Positions 44,520 to 54,900 of a stretch of 64,000 nucleotides of DNA are shown in pieces. The translations under genes and the position numbers were made by a program. The stretch is from Gammaproteobacteria bacterium. Lineage in GTDB: Bacteria > Pseudomonadota > Gammaproteobacteria > Pseudomonadales > Azotimanducaceae. Within the stretch, counting starts at the first letter, position 1. Every line of letters begins with the position of its first letter. Location of the stretch: positions 20,819 to 84,818 of the forward strand of contig NZGC01000081.1 of assembly GCA_002689445.1 (NCBI GenBank), given 5' to 3'. The notes under the pieces are model-generated. The model was not told the DNA's origin, did not search any database, and was given only the letters and a program-made list of their open reading frames with translations.

Positions 44520-44577
44520 GGGAATTTCCTCTTAGGCTCTCAGCTTTCAGTGCTGTAGCGATGGTCGCTACTTTTAG

Positions 44578-44615
44578 GGTGAAGTCAGTGGCGTACCTGC
44601 TTCACCGCCTCTGAC
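44578..44615 (-). promoter_or_regulatory. Mutually exclusive hairpins in the glyA leader
   Basis: In the glyA 5' leader one hairpin pairs GTCAG-A-GGCG with CGCC-A-CTGAC (44584-44615, nine pairs with one A/A mismatch). A second pairs GGTGAAG with CTTCACC using its loop and flank (44578-44606). They share bases and cannot form together, which is the pattern of a riboswitch or attenuator. No known riboswitch consensus was recognised. Confidence 0.45.
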
Positions 44616-44655
44616 TGATCCCTGTTGGGCTACTATTGCATTTTTTCCGCGCGGG

Positions 44656-44684
44656 ATTATAGCCGCTGCCTCACCTAAATTGAA
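44656..44684 (-). promoter_or_regulatory. Putative glyA promoter
   Basis: Read on the minus strand, TTCAAT (44684-44679) and a perfect TATAAT (44661-44656) are separated by 17 bases. Transcription would begin near 44649, giving a leader of about 130 bases that contains the hairpins. Confidence 0.6.
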
Positions 44685-44840
44685 CGGCGCTTTGGTTATA
44701 AGCATACATTATTCCGTTAAAGGGGCCGCTCAAGTTCCTGCCTTTGCTGATTCTTATGTTACGCTTATCGCGTTTCATTCGCTCAGCAACTATTTAGGGG
44801 TTATCAACCCTGCTCGGTCCAACAGTTGGAGTTCTCTTTG
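44685..44840. other. Upstream region of the dipeptidase gene
   Basis: Short region between the glyA promoter and the divergent dipeptidase. I see no clear promoter hexamers for the plus-strand gene. A GGAG element precedes its ATG. Confidence 0.35.
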
Positions 44841-46106
44841 ATGTTCAGAACAATCGCTCTATGGGTCATTTTGGGCCTTATGACCCCTCCCGCCTTGTCA
44901 GACAACCTTGCGGCAAGAGTCAGTCAGGTACTTGATGCGACACCTTTGATCGACGGCCATAACGACCTTCCCTGGCAATTCAAGCGCAGGACCAACAATC
45001 AATTAACTGGATTGGACATCAGTCAAAATTTGACCTTGATTGAACCCTCGCTTCACACGGATATCCCGCGACTTCGGACCGGCATGGTCGGTGGTCTATT
45101 TTGGTCGGTTTATGTCCCAATCAGAGAGTATGGAGGTTCACCCCTCGCTGTGCAGCAGGTCATTGAACAAATAGATCTTGTCAAACGCCTCGTTGCTCGG
45201 TATCCGGATGACTTCGCATTGGCGATGACGGCGGCTGACGTTAGACAAATTCATGGCAACGGACAAATCGCCTCCTTAATTGGCATCGAGGGTGGCCACG
45301 CCATTCATAACTCGCTGGCTACCCTTCGGCAGTTGTATAACCTCGGCGCTCGATACATGACGTTGACCCATTCAAAGGGCCTGTTGTGGGCCGATTCCGC
45401 CACGGACAAAGCGCATCACGGTGGATTGACGAGCTTTGGCGAAGCAGTTGTTAAAGAGATGAATCGATTAGGCATGCTGGTCGATCTCTCCCACGTATCA
45501 ATGGATACCATGCGAGATGCTTTAGAGGTCAGCAAAGCACCCGTGATCTTCTCACACTCTTCTGCATTCACCGTCACCCAACATCCGCGCAATGTTCCGG
45601 ACGATGTTTTAAGGCAGGTTACCGTCAATCGTGGAGTGGTCATGGTCAATTATCTGACCTCTTATATCTCCGAACCAATGCGAAAGTATCGCCTAGACTA
45701 CGAAGCAAAGCGCGATGGCTTGACCGGGTCAGAGTCCGAAATTGCAGAAGAGATGCGGGTGTGGGTAGAGGCAAGGCCAGCGCCCGAAGTGACCTTGTAT
45801 GACGTGGCCGATCACATTGATCACATGGTCAATATTGCAGGCATTGACCACGTCGGTTTAGGCGCAGATTACGATGGTATGCCCCCAGGTCCCGTCGGTT
45901 TAGAGGATGTCTCAACCTACCCTGCGTTACTGAAAGAATTATTGATCCGTGGTTACAGCGACAAGGATATTGCTAAGATTGCCGGTGAAAACATCTTGCG
46001 AGTCATGGCCGAAGCCGAAGCAGTAGCGGCTTCGTTGCAAAGCTTACATTCCCCCGCGGAGATCCAATTTACGCCTCCGGAGTCTTCGATAGAGCAAGCA
46101 AACTAA
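44841..46106 (+). CDS. Secreted membrane-dipeptidase-like protein (peptidase M19)
   Basis: A 421-residue zinc dipeptidase of the renal-dipeptidase family. The ATG at 44841 gives a signal peptide (MFRTIALWVILGLMTPPALS), so the enzyme is exported. Metal ligands are seen in the N-terminal DGHNDLPWQFKR, GIEGGHAIHNSLATLRQLY (bridging Glu), VDLSHVSMDTM and IFSHSSAFTVTQHPRN. DHVGLGADYDGMPPGP is the C-terminal signature. It would hydrolyse dipeptides, including D-amino-acid ones, in the periplasm. An in-frame TTG at 44826 is less likely. Confidence 0.93.
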   Translation: MFRTIALWVILGLMTPPALSDNLAARVSQVLDATPLIDGHNDLPWQFKRRTNNQLTGLDISQNLTLIEPSLHTDIPRLRTGMVGGLFWSVYVPIREYGGSPLAVQQVIEQIDLVKRLVARYPDDFALAMTAADVRQIHGNGQIASLIGIEGGHAIHNSLATLRQLYNLGARYMTLTHSKGLLWADSATDKAHHGGLTSFGEAVVKEMNRLGMLVDLSHVSMDTMRDALEVSKAPVIFSHSSAFTVTQHPRNVPDDVLRQVTVNRGVVMVNYLTSYISEPMRKYRLDYEAKRDGLTGSESEIAEEMRVWVEARPAPEVTLYDVADHIDHMVNIAGIDHVGLGADYDGMPPGPVGLEDVSTYPALLKELLIRGYSDKDIAKIAGENILRVMAEAEAVAASLQSLHSPAEIQFTPPESSIEQAN

Positions 46107-46346
46107 ACAAGCCTTAAACTGCGGACTCCTCGATGTTTAGGTCAATTGATCTCATCGCTCAGAGCAACCCGACCGACCTTAAAACGGCAAAGAATCGTCA
46201 TTACGAGGTCTGTCCGTCGAAACTGCCGATCAGCGCCAAAGAGCCTCACGACAGTGCAGCATTATCAGCGAAGCATTTAACGCTTTGCTTTTCAACACAT
46301 CGGTTTCTTGCGGTCGGCAGAGGGAATGAAGGCCGTCATTCTGACG

Positions 46347-46541
46347 TTAAATCACAGCGTTTTCATCATCCAACCACAGCACATAGTCCCCATCGACATC
46401 AACTGAGACTTGACACACCATGGGTCTGCAGCAGACCTCACAATCCTCAATATACTGCTGCGGACCTGAGTAGGTGTCGATTAAAACATTGATACGCTCA
46501 CCGCAATAGGGACAGTGGGCTTTAAATGGGGTTAATTGCAT
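46347..46541 (-). CDS. CPXCG-motif cysteine-rich protein
   Basis: A small protein of 64 residues with two CxxC pairs, HCPYCGERINVLID and EDCEVCCRPM, which would bind one zinc. The conserved C-terminal VDGDYVLWLDDENAVI marks the family. Start chosen at 46541 because relatives begin just before the first Cys pair. This ATG overlaps the stop of the dehydratase gene by ten bases, suggesting co-translation. No function is known for the family. Confidence 0.88.
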   Translation of the reverse strand: MQLTPFKAHCPYCGERINVLIDTYSGPQQYIEDCEVCCRPMVCQVSVDVDGDYVLWLDDENAVI

Positions 46542-47542
46542 TGAGGGACACCCGACAGGGCGGTTTTTAACAACCGGTTCTCCCAATCTATCATTGCATC
46601 ATCACTTAAAAGCTGACTACGAAGCGCATCCATATCGACATTACCGCCGGTTAAGATCAGTCCAACATGTTGACCTTGAAACTGAGCTCTGTTCTCGAGC
46701 AGAACCGCTAAAGTGACCGCACTGCTTGGCTCTATAAACTGCTTGGTCAAACGCCAAATGAGCTGCATTGCAAACACGATTGCTTCCTCCGAAGCGAGAA
46801 AGACACCTGCCCCATGGGCCCTAATAATCTCGAAGTTAAGGCTACCAAGCGTTGCTCGCAACCCGTCGCAAAGGGTATCTGGCTCCTGCTCGCGAACCAA
46901 AATATCCGTTGCCAGGGACCGAAAAGCATCATCCGCCCCGGCAGGTTCTGCGCCAAAGACCTGGGTACTTCCTTTAACCAAACAACAGCCGGCGAAAAGG
47001 CCACCGCCGCCTACTGGGACTATCAACGCATCTAACTGACTGGTTTGACCTTGGAGTTCTAAAAGCGTTGTACCTTGCCCTGCAATAATTTCTGACGCGT
47101 TATAGGGAGGAACATACAGCGCGTGGGTACGCCCTGCCACCTCGGCTAACTTGGCTTCTCGGGCGGCCATACCGGGTTCGCACTCAATCACCGTGGCGCC
47201 CAGATCCATGGCAAGCTGCTTTTTAACCGAACTACACCCCCGGGGCACCACGATATAAGCGGGAATCCCACACACCTTGGCAATCCAAGCCAGTGCAGCA
47301 CCGTGATTGCCTGACGAATGGGTGCAGACGCCGGCAATTAACGCATCGGGTGACTGGCTCAACACCATGTTCGCTGCACCCCGAACTTTAAAGGATCCAA
47401 CCGGTTGGAGGTGCTCGCCTTTCAAGCTCAATCGCAATCCCAAGCGCTGATCTAAGGTATCGTTACGAAAAATAGGGGTTTGCACGACATGGCTATCAAT
47501 GCGGACCAGAGCCTCTCTGACCGCATGATCATCAACCCTCAT
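46532..47542 (-). CDS. Threonine/serine dehydratase-like PLP enzyme
   Basis: A 336-residue fold-type II PLP enzyme of the threonine-dehydratase/serine-racemase group. The PLP lysine is in QPVGSFKVRGAANM, the substrate loop is CTHSSGNHGAALAW and the glycine loop is VPVGGGGLFAGC. It deaminates or racemises serine or threonine. The lack of an ACT regulatory domain and the length favour the catabolic or racemase type. The ATG at 47542 follows GAGGA; a TTG just before it is in frame. It lies in a run with glnS upstream and the CPXCG gene downstream. Confidence 0.9.
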   Translation of the reverse strand: MRVDDHAVREALVRIDSHVVQTPIFRNDTLDQRLGLRLSLKGEHLQPVGSFKVRGAANMVLSQSPDALIAGVCTHSSGNHGAALAWIAKVCGIPAYIVVPRGCSSVKKQLAMDLGATVIECEPGMAAREAKLAEVAGRTHALYVPPYNASEIIAGQGTTLLELQGQTSQLDALIVPVGGGGLFAGCCLVKGSTQVFGAEPAGADDAFRSLATDILVREQEPDTLCDGLRATLGSLNFEIIRAHGAGVFLASEEAIVFAMQLIWRLTKQFIEPSSAVTLAVLLENRAQFQGQHVGLILTGGNVDMDALRSQLLSDDAMIDWENRLLKTALSGVPQCN

Positions 47543-47577
47543 CAATATTCCTCATGAGAGCAACCTTGCCTGTCTCG

Positions 47578-49254
47578 TCAACTCGAGGCATTTGATTTTG
47601 ACCAACTGTCGCGAAGACCCACCGTTTCATTGAACCGGTAAATACCATCAGGGTTTTGTTCTGGGTCCCGAACAAAATAACCCTCTCTCTCGAACTGAAA
47701 CTGCACCGAAGCTTCCTGCTCCAGCACCCCAGTCTCAACGTAACCCATAAAACATTGCTGTGATTGAGGGTTAATGAGACTTCGGTAATCACCCTCTTCA
47801 GCATCGGGGTTTGCCACCGAAAAAAGCGGTTGAAATCGTCTGAACTCAGCAGGACTGCTCTTTGAGGCCGACACCCAATGGATGACACCTCTTACCTTTC
47901 GATCCGGCGGATTAACCCCCAACGTCTCAGGATCATAGGTGCCTTGAATCTCAACGATATTACCGGCATCGTCGGTGCTCACCGACTCCGCTTTAACCAC
48001 ATACGCGCCACGCAAACGGACTTCGTCGTGCAACACTAGTCGCTTATATTTTCGATTCGCCTCCATCTTAAAATCGGCTCGATCGATGTAAATTTCGCGG
48101 GTCAGAAACACTGACCGCTGCCCCATATCCGCATCTTTAGGGTGGTTGGCGACGGATAACGACATCACCTCATCTTCAGCAAAATTGGTAATGACCAACT
48201 TAACAGGATCCATAACGGCCATAGCACGAGGCGCTGAGGGCTCTAAAGCCTCTCGCACACAACTCTCGAGCAAAGCGAGCTCTACGTTATTGCCACTCTT
48301 TGATATCCCGATTCGCCGGCAGAAATCTCGAATGGCCGCCGGCGGATAGCCGCGTCGGCGCATGCCTGCAATCGTTGGCATTCTCGGGTCATCCCAACCC
48401 GCGACTAAACTTTCGTCAACCAATTGCTTCAGTTTCCGCTTACTGGTGACCGTGTATTGCAAATTGAGTCTTGAAAACTCGATTTGCTGTGGCTCGCCTG
48501 GCGAGTCAATCTGAGCGAGTACCCAATCATACAGCGGTCGATGGTCTTCAAACCCTGTGTCACACAGCGAGTGGGTAATCTGCTCGATAGCATCCGAAAT
48601 ACAATGCGTATAATCGTACAAGGGATAAATACACCACGCATCGCCGGTTTGGTGATGTCGAACGTGGCGTATCCGATAGATACTAGGATCCCTAAGGTTC
48701 ATGTTGCCGGAAGCCATATCGATTTTAAGCCGCAACACATGAGCGCCCTCGGGGAACTCTCCTGCTCGCATGCGCTGAAAAAGATCCAAATTTTCAGCCG
48801 GCGAGCGATCTCTATAGGGACTATTTCGACCTGGCTCTGTGAGCGTACCTCGATAGGTTCTGATCTCGTCGCTTGAAAGTGAGTCGACGTAGGCCTTACC
48901 ATCAGCGATTAACTGAAGTGCATAATCGAACAACTGCTCAAAGTAATCAGATGCATTTTTTTCTTCCGCCCAAACGAAACCGAGCCACGCGATGTCCTCT
49001 TTCATCGCATTCATAAAGGCAACATCTTCTTTGATCGGATTGGTATCATCAAAGCGTAAATTGGTCGTACCCGAAAAATCTCTCGCCAACCCAAAATTCA
49101 AGCAAATCGCTTTCGCATGACCAATATGCAAAAAACCGTTGGGCTCAGGGGGAAATCGAGTCTTTACTTTGCCTTCATGCTTCCCTGCTTGTTGGTCAGC
49201 CTCAATGATCGAACTAATAAAATTAGCCGGATATCTTTCATCATTGCCTGTCAT
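47578..49254 (-). CDS. glnS: Glutaminyl-tRNA synthetase
   Basis: Class I synthetase of 558 residues that charges tRNA-Gln with glutamine. The HIGH-type motif reads [19 protein letters not shown]. The KMSKS loop is [13 protein letters not shown], where the E. coli enzyme has VMSKRKL, so the Met is replaced by Thr. Also seen are the Gln-specific [19 protein letters not shown] and the C-terminal anticodon-binding beta-barrels ([23 protein letters not shown]). Size and domain order are standard. A run of minus-strand genes (TSUP, glnS, dehydratase) surrounds it. Confidence 0.98.
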   Translation of the reverse strand: MTGNDERYPANFISSIIEADQQAGKHEGKVKTRFPPEPNGFLHIGHAKAICLNFGLARDFSGTTNLRFDDTNPIKEDVAFMNAMKEDIAWLGFVWAEEKNASDYFEQLFDYALQLIADGKAYVDSLSSDEIRTYRGTLTEPGRNSPYRDRSPAENLDLFQRMRAGEFPEGAHVLRLKIDMASGNMNLRDPSIYRIRHVRHHQTGDAWCIYPLYDYTHCISDAIEQITHSLCDTGFEDHRPLYDWVLAQIDSPGEPQQIEFSRLNLQYTVTSKRKLKQLVDESLVAGWDDPRMPTIAGMRRRGYPPAAIRDFCRRIGISKSGNNVELALLESCVREALEPSAPRAMAVMDPVKLVITNFAEDEVMSLSVANHPKDADMGQRSVFLTREIYIDRADFKMEANRKYKRLVLHDEVRLRGAYVVKAESVSTDDAGNIVEIQGTYDPETLGVNPPDRKVRGVIHWVSASKSSPAEFRRFQPLFSVANPDAEEGDYRSLINPQSQQCFMGYVETGVLEQEASVQFQFEREGYFVRDPEQNPDGIYRFNETVGLRDSWSKSNASS

Positions 49255-49261
49255 AAATCAC

Positions 49262-50005
49262 CTACATCCACCACGCTGCGATACAACTCGTTAACACCAT
49301 TATAACCAGAATCGACCGTAACACCGATTCATCCACGTTGATCGCGAAGCGCACACTGGCTAACGCGCCCAGTACGGACCCTAGCGCAAGCACAATGCCT
49401 GTTAGCCATAACACCTGCCCCTGCAAGGCAAAAATGATCAAAGCAACGCCACTGAAGATGCTGGTGCAGACCAACTTGAGTGCGTTAGAGCGCAGCAAGT
49501 CGTAATGCAATACCCCTGAGACGATCGCTACTAAAATAAAACCGACCCCCGCTTGGATAAACCCCCCATAAAGACCAGCCCCGAATAAGGCCAACCAAGC
49601 GATCACGCCGCCCGCAGGCAACTTATCGCTCTCTATTGGCTTCGTCCCAGAGGGCACGAGCAAAGACAAAGCAACGATCGCCATGACGGTGAGTAAGATC
49701 GGTTTCAGCCAAGTATTAGGCAATACGGAAGCCATCGCAGCGCCCAATCCTGCGCCCAAAACCGTAGGTACAATAATACCCACCAGGGCTCCTCGATCTA
49801 ACTTTCCTGCCTGATCAAACCCTTTGGCCCCAGTGATTGATTGGGCTAGGACAGCAACTCGATTGGTGCCGTTCGCAAGATCGGCAGGCATGCCCGTCAT
49901 CATCAACGCTGGCAAGGTTAACATTGATCCGCCACCGGCTAAGGTATTAATGAAGCCGCTGACTAGCCCGACAGCAAGCAATAGAACAGCTTCTTCGGGG
50001 CTCAT
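49262..50005 (-). CDS. TSUP-family (TauE/SafE) membrane permease
   Basis: A 247-residue polytopic inner-membrane protein with about eight hydrophobic segments in two similar halves. The N-terminal GLVSGFINTLAGGGSMLTLP and the second-half GAGLYGGFIQAGVGFILVA are characteristic of TSUP permeases, thought to move sulfoacetate, sulfite or related anions. The start overlaps the end of the upstream secreted-protein gene by four bases. Substrate not assignable. Confidence 0.9.
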   Translation of the reverse strand: MSPEEAVLLLAVGLVSGFINTLAGGGSMLTLPALMMTGMPADLANGTNRVAVLAQSITGAKGFDQAGKLDRGALVGIIVPTVLGAGLGAAMASVLPNTWLKPILLTVMAIVALSLLVPSGTKPIESDKLPAGGVIAWLALFGAGLYGGFIQAGVGFILVAIVSGVLHYDLLRSNALKLVCTSIFSGVALIIFALQGQVLWLTGIVLALGSVLGALASVRFAINVDESVLRSILVIMVLTSCIAAWWM

Positions 50006-50949
50006 GGGGGGCTGCTCGGGGGAGCCAATTCAAAGACTCTGCCTGCTTCACTGGTGACCCAAAGCGTCCCATTGTCGATCCAAGTCACGGCTTCGACCTG
50101 TCCTACCTCGCTGACTTCAAGGTCCATCGATTCAACGGGCTGCTGAAGCCAAGCATCGCCCACGGGAGGACGCAAAAAAACAGAGAGCCGCCGAGCCCCA
50201 AGCACCGCTAGCCGTTGTCCGTCTGGCGACAGCTCAGCTGCAGTAACCATAAATAAGGTCTTGGAGGAGTCTACTTTGGTCAACAGCGCTTCTCGTGGTT
50301 TCGCCTCAAGATCTAACCGATACAGGTTCGAGCCAGCCTCAAATCGATCGATTCGGCCGGCGACTCGATGCTTAGTTAAGAGATAGGCGTATCGGCCATC
50401 GATAAATAGCGCCTCGCTGTCAAAGTGCCAACGGGTTGCCGGAAACGACTCCTGATCTGGATATCGAATGGGGTAGTAATCGATCACTCGGGTTTTCTCA
50501 ATCGATCCGGGTTCAAAGTCAGGGATTTTATAGATGCCAAGATCACGACGGGCATTACCATTGTTCCCTGTGTCAGCCACATAAATCCAATCGACATCTG
50601 TTGCGATATCTTCCCAATCGTAATGTGCAGCAAGGTCAATCCGATGCCCTTGCCAGGGTCTTCTGCCCTTGACCGCTTTTTGACCATGGAAAGGTAAGAA
50701 TTTGGGGAACAGAATCTCACCTTCCCGATTCATCGCAAACAAACGCGCCTGGTCACCGCTGTCATTGTGCATCCAAAAAACATCGTCAAAACGCTGACTC
50801 CGACTGATCCCACTCACCTCGTCGAGCGCTTGGAAGCCTATCTGAAAGGTACGGGTTACTTGCCATTCGGCGGCGTGAGCCGCGTTAAACCCAACAGTGA
50901 GTAGGAGCAAGGATATCAGGACGATACCCTTAGTATTGGTTGCGGTCAT
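50002..50949 (-). CDS. Secreted beta-propeller-like protein
   Basis: A 315-residue exported protein starting at 50949, where AAGGG precedes the ATG. A signal peptide with a core LISLLLLTVGF and a likely AHA/A cut is visible. The body has WD-like or esterase-like repeats such as FWMHNDSGDQARLFAMNREG, DWEDIATDVDWIYVADTGNN and AAELSPDGQRLAVLGARRLS, suggesting a beta-propeller. No catalytic residues are recognised. It is translationally coupled to the TSUP permease (ATGA overlap), so they may act together. Function unknown. Confidence 0.78.
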   Translation of the reverse strand: MTATNTKGIVLISLLLLTVGFNAAHAAEWQVTRTFQIGFQALDEVSGISRSQRFDDVFWMHNDSGDQARLFAMNREGEILFPKFLPFHGQKAVKGRRPWQGHRIDLAAHYDWEDIATDVDWIYVADTGNNGNARRDLGIYKIPDFEPGSIEKTRVIDYYPIRYPDQESFPATRWHFDSEALFIDGRYAYLLTKHRVAGRIDRFEAGSNLYRLDLEAKPREALLTKVDSSKTLFMVTAAELSPDGQRLAVLGARRLSVFLRPPVGDAWLQQPVESMDLEVSEVGQVEAVTWIDNGTLWVTSEAGRVFELAPPSSPP

Positions 50950-51151
50950 ATTTACCCCTTGCGAAGAGCGGTGCATCCTCTCCCGTCTGTGACCTTACCC
51001 TTTTATCGGGTTCTAGACATTAATCGGAGTCTTACCTTTTTAACCCCTAAAGGGCCGCTTTATGATGTTGTAAGCCCAAACAACCGCCTTGCCATCCAAT
51101 TTTGTTGTTGGGCTGTATCGATGCTTAATGGCCTGACGATCGGGCCGCCTA

Positions 51152-51733
51152 TCAAGAGAAGTAGGCATTTTCCGTAACGGTGTGATCCGTCACATCGCGA
51201 ACAGATGTTAATTGCGGCAATGCCTCCAATAACGTTTTCTCTACGCCATTTTTTAGCGTGACATCAACCATGCCGCAACCTTGGCAACCCCCGCCGAATT
51301 GAAGCACCGCCACCGAATCTTCTACCACTTCCACCAAACTCACCATCCCACCATGACTGGCCAATGAGGGGTTAACCTGGCTGTGCAAGATATAGTTCAC
51401 CTGATCCTCAATGGGGCTATCGGGCGATACTTTAGGCAACTTCGCATTTGGCGCTTTGATCGTGAGTTGTCCCCCCATCCTATCCTCAGCGAAATCAACC
51501 AAGGCTTCTTCCAAAAAGGCCTCGCTACGAGCATCGATAAATGCCGTTATCTGGGCATATTCAACTTTGATGTCATCAACTTGGGCCTCTTCAGGTCGAC
51601 AATAGGCAATACAAGTTTCTGCCATAGGCGTACCTGGCTCTGTAATAAAGATACGCACCCCGATGTCTTGAGCATCTTGCTTTTCTAGTAATCCCGCCAA
51701 ATAGGTTTGAGCGGCTTCAGTAATCTCTACCAT
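51152..51733 (-). CDS. nfuA: Fe/S biogenesis protein NfuA
   Basis: Iron-sulfur cluster carrier of 193 residues, close to E. coli NfuA (191). The N-terminal degenerate A-type domain begins [19 protein letters not shown], and the C-terminal Nfu domain holds the cluster Cys pair in [15 protein letters not shown]. The start at 51733 was chosen over upstream in-frame ATGs because relatives begin here. It is divergent from metH and separated from it by about 260 bases. It supplies clusters to enzymes such as aconitase and lipoate synthase. Confidence 0.96.
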   Translation of the reverse strand: MVEITEAAQTYLAGLLEKQDAQDIGVRIFITEPGTPMAETCIAYCRPEEAQVDDIKVEYAQITAFIDARSEAFLEEALVDFAEDRMGGQLTIKAPNAKLPKVSPDSPIEDQVNYILHSQVNPSLASHGGMVSLVEVVEDSVAVLQFGGGCQGCGMVDVTLKNGVEKTLLEALPQLTSVRDVTDHTVTENAYFS

Positions 51734-51873
51734 AAGATTTTTGGCCTTTTGTGATCCGTGAATTTTACGATACTTTCTTCTGACCGGCCTCATAATACTT
51801 GAGCCCCTAAAATTCCGCCAGCTTACGGCGTTGTTTGAGCCGTATTTCGCCACAGACTCGACACTCTGAAGCA

Positions 51874-51908
51874 GATTATCCTGCGCAGATAATCATGAAC
51901 CGCATTCA
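51874..51908 (+). promoter_or_regulatory. Inverted repeats upstream of metH, one resembling a MetR site
   Basis: Two adjacent dyads: GATTATC-N7-GATAATC (51874-51894) and TGAA-CCGCA-TTCA (51896-51908). The second has the TGAA-N5-TTCA layout of MetR binding sites that activate methionine genes in E. coli, but its central base is G, not A/T. Both sit about 90 bases before the metH start. Confidence 0.5.
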
Positions 51909-51993
51909 TGCGAGACGAGATTAATCTTCAAAAAATAAGCCACTGGGCTCTGATAACATTCGTTCCAACTTCTAACTCAAAGCGAGACATGTT

Positions 51994-54900
51994 TTGGTTG
52001 ATTCAGCTTCAATACACGACTGTTTGCGAGAGCGTATTTTGGTCATGGACGGCGCCATGGGAACCGCAATCCAGGAACGTCGGCTCACTGAAGCAGATTT
52101 CCGAGGAGATCGCTTCATCGATCACCCTTCTGATCTCATGGGCAACAACGAGTTACTGACGCTAACTCGCCCTGAGATCATTAAAGATATCCACCTGAAA
52201 TACTTACTGGCTGGCGCCGATATTCTCGAAACCAACACCTTTACCGCCAATAGCGTTTCGCAGGCAGATTTTGGTACCGAAGACCTGGTTTACGAACTCA
52301 ATTATGAATCTGTCAAACTCGCTCAAGCAGCCATCGCCACGCTTCATGCAGAGCAACCCAATCGACCATGTTTTGTGGCTGGCGCAATCGGTCCTACCAC
52401 TCGCGCAGCGAGTCTATCGCCGGACGTTAATGACCCGGGGTTTCGCAATATCGACTTCAAGACCCTCGTTGAGGATTACGGGCTTGCCATTCGGGCGCTT
52501 GACGATGCTGGGGTTGATTTACTGCTCATCGAAACAATTTTTGATGTCCTTAATGCTAAGGCTGCGATCTTTGCAGCCCTCACGCATTTCGAGACAACGG
52601 GCAAGTCCCTCCCCATTATGATTTCTGGCACGATTACGGATGCCAGTGGGCGCTTATTATCGGGACAAACTTCAGAAGCCTTCTGGGCATCGATTCGACA
52701 TGCTAATCCTATTAGCGTTGGCTTTAACTGTGCGCTCGGGGCTGATGCTCTGCGGCCCTATATTCGAGACATAGGGCAACATGCCGATTGCTTTGTCAGT
52801 GCTTACCCGAACCGCGGCTTACCTAACGAATTTGGGGAGTACGATGAACCGGTAGAGGCGATGGTCGACTCGATTCGTAGCTATCTGGACGACGGCCTAA
52901 TCAATATTATTGGAGGCTGTTGTGGCACGACACCAGACCATATTGCCGCCTTTGCTAAAGTCGCCAAAGACTATACCCCCAGACAGCCCGCGAGAAGGCA
53001 GTCAGCAACCCTGTTGTCAGGACTCGAACCCTTTCACATGGACAATGAGAGCCTCTTCGTCAATGTTGGGGAGCGTACCAACGTTACGGGTTCTGCAAAA
53101 TTTGCTCGACTGATTAGAGAGGAAGATTACGAAACTGCCCTGCAAATCGCATTAGACCAAGTTGAAAATGGTGCTCAAATCATCGATATCAACATGGACG
53201 AGGGCATGCTCGATTCAAAAGCTGCCATGGTCAAATTCCTCAACCTCATCGCCTCCGAGCCAGACATAAGTCGAGTCCCCATCATGGTTGACTCGTCGAA
53301 ATGGGAAATCATTGAGGCCGGCTTGCAATGCATTCAAGGTAAGAGTGTCGTGAACTCCATCAGCTTAAAAGCGGGCGAGGCAGAGTTCATCGAGCAAGCT
53401 AGGCTTTGCCTGAAATATGGCGCAGCGGTTGTCGTCATGGCTTTCGACGAGCAAGGGCAAGCAGACAACCTCGTCAGGCGTCAAGAAATATGCTCTAGGA
53501 GCTATCATTTGTTGGTCAACGAAGTGGGATTCCCCGCTGAAGACATCATCTTCGATCCGAACGTTTTTGCGGTTGCCACCGGCATAGAAGAGCACGCGCT
53601 CTACGGCCAGGATTTTATTCAAGCCTGTCAATTCATCAAATCGAACCTACCGAATGCCAGAATTTCCGGCGGCATCAGCAACGTTTCTTTTTCCTTTCGT
53701 GGCAACAATCAAGTCAGAGAAGCCATACACGCGGTCTTCCTATACCACGCGATTAAAGCTGGCCTCAGTATGGGTATTGTCAATGCGGGTCAGCTCGCAA
53801 TTTATGAGTCCATCCCTGAAGAGCTGCGAGCATGTATTGAGGATGTTCTGTTTGCTCGGCGCGAAGACTCGACTGAGCGACTGATTGAAATGGCTGAACG
53901 CTATTCTGGTAAAGGCAGTCAGAGCAAAGAAGCAGACTTGGCTTGGAGAACCTTACCCGTCGATGAAAGACTCGCTTACGCACTGGTAAAGGGCACCAAT
54001 AGTTATATTGTCGAAGACACCGAAGAAGCCCGCCTTCAAGCGAACCGTCCCATTGAGGTCATTGAAGGACCTCTGATGTCTGGAATGAACCAAGTTGGTG
54101 ATCTTTTTGGTGCGGGAAAAATGTTTTTGCCCCAGGTCGTAAAAAGCGCACGGGTAATGAAGCAAGCCGTAGCGCATCTCATCCCCTATATCGAGGCGGA
54201 GAAAGACAGCGCATCAAAAGCCAAAGGTAAAATACTCATGGCGACGGTGAAAGGCGATGTGCACGATATTGGCAAGAATATCGTCGGTGTTGTCCTCCAA
54301 TGCAATAACTACGAAGTCATCGATATGGGTGTCATGGTGCCCGCCGATAAAATTCTTGCGGCAGCTGTCGAGCACGATGTCGACATCATTGGCCTGTCAG
54401 GCCTCATTACACCCTCTCTTGATGAAATGGTAACCATTGCTACCGAAATGCAGAAGCAAGCATTTCAGGTACCGCTTATGATTGGCGGAGCCACCACATC
54501 CAAGGCTCATACCTCGGTTAAAATCGAACCTTGTTATGCCAATGATATTACCGTGTATGTGCCGGATGCCTCACGAGCAGTGGGCATCGCCAGTCGGCTA
54601 CTATCAGAAAGTGAAAAGCCAGATTTGGGAGAGGCCCTTCGAACTGAGTACGAGACAATTCGGATTCGGAACGCTAATCGGCGCGCAAAGTCTGACCGGT
54701 TGCCTCTAGGACAAGCTCGCGACCGTGGTCTTCACATCGACTGGAGCGACTACCAACCTCCTGAGCCCACGTTCCTCGGTATCAAAGTCATCAACGAAAT
54801 CTCTCTTGCAGCGCTCGTCGATTTTATTGATTGGACGCCCTTCTTTATCACATGGGAACTTGCTGGAAAATTCCCAGCCATTCTTGAAGATGAAGTGGTC

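Noticed and set aside
44578-44615. H-type pseudoknot in the glyA leader
   Set aside because: The connecting loops are zero or too short to span a nine-pair stem, so the two stems are better read as alternatives.
51734-51993. Cobalamin or SAM riboswitch upstream of metH
   Set aside because: No B12-box or SAM-aptamer core could be recognised; an Rfam scan would settle it.
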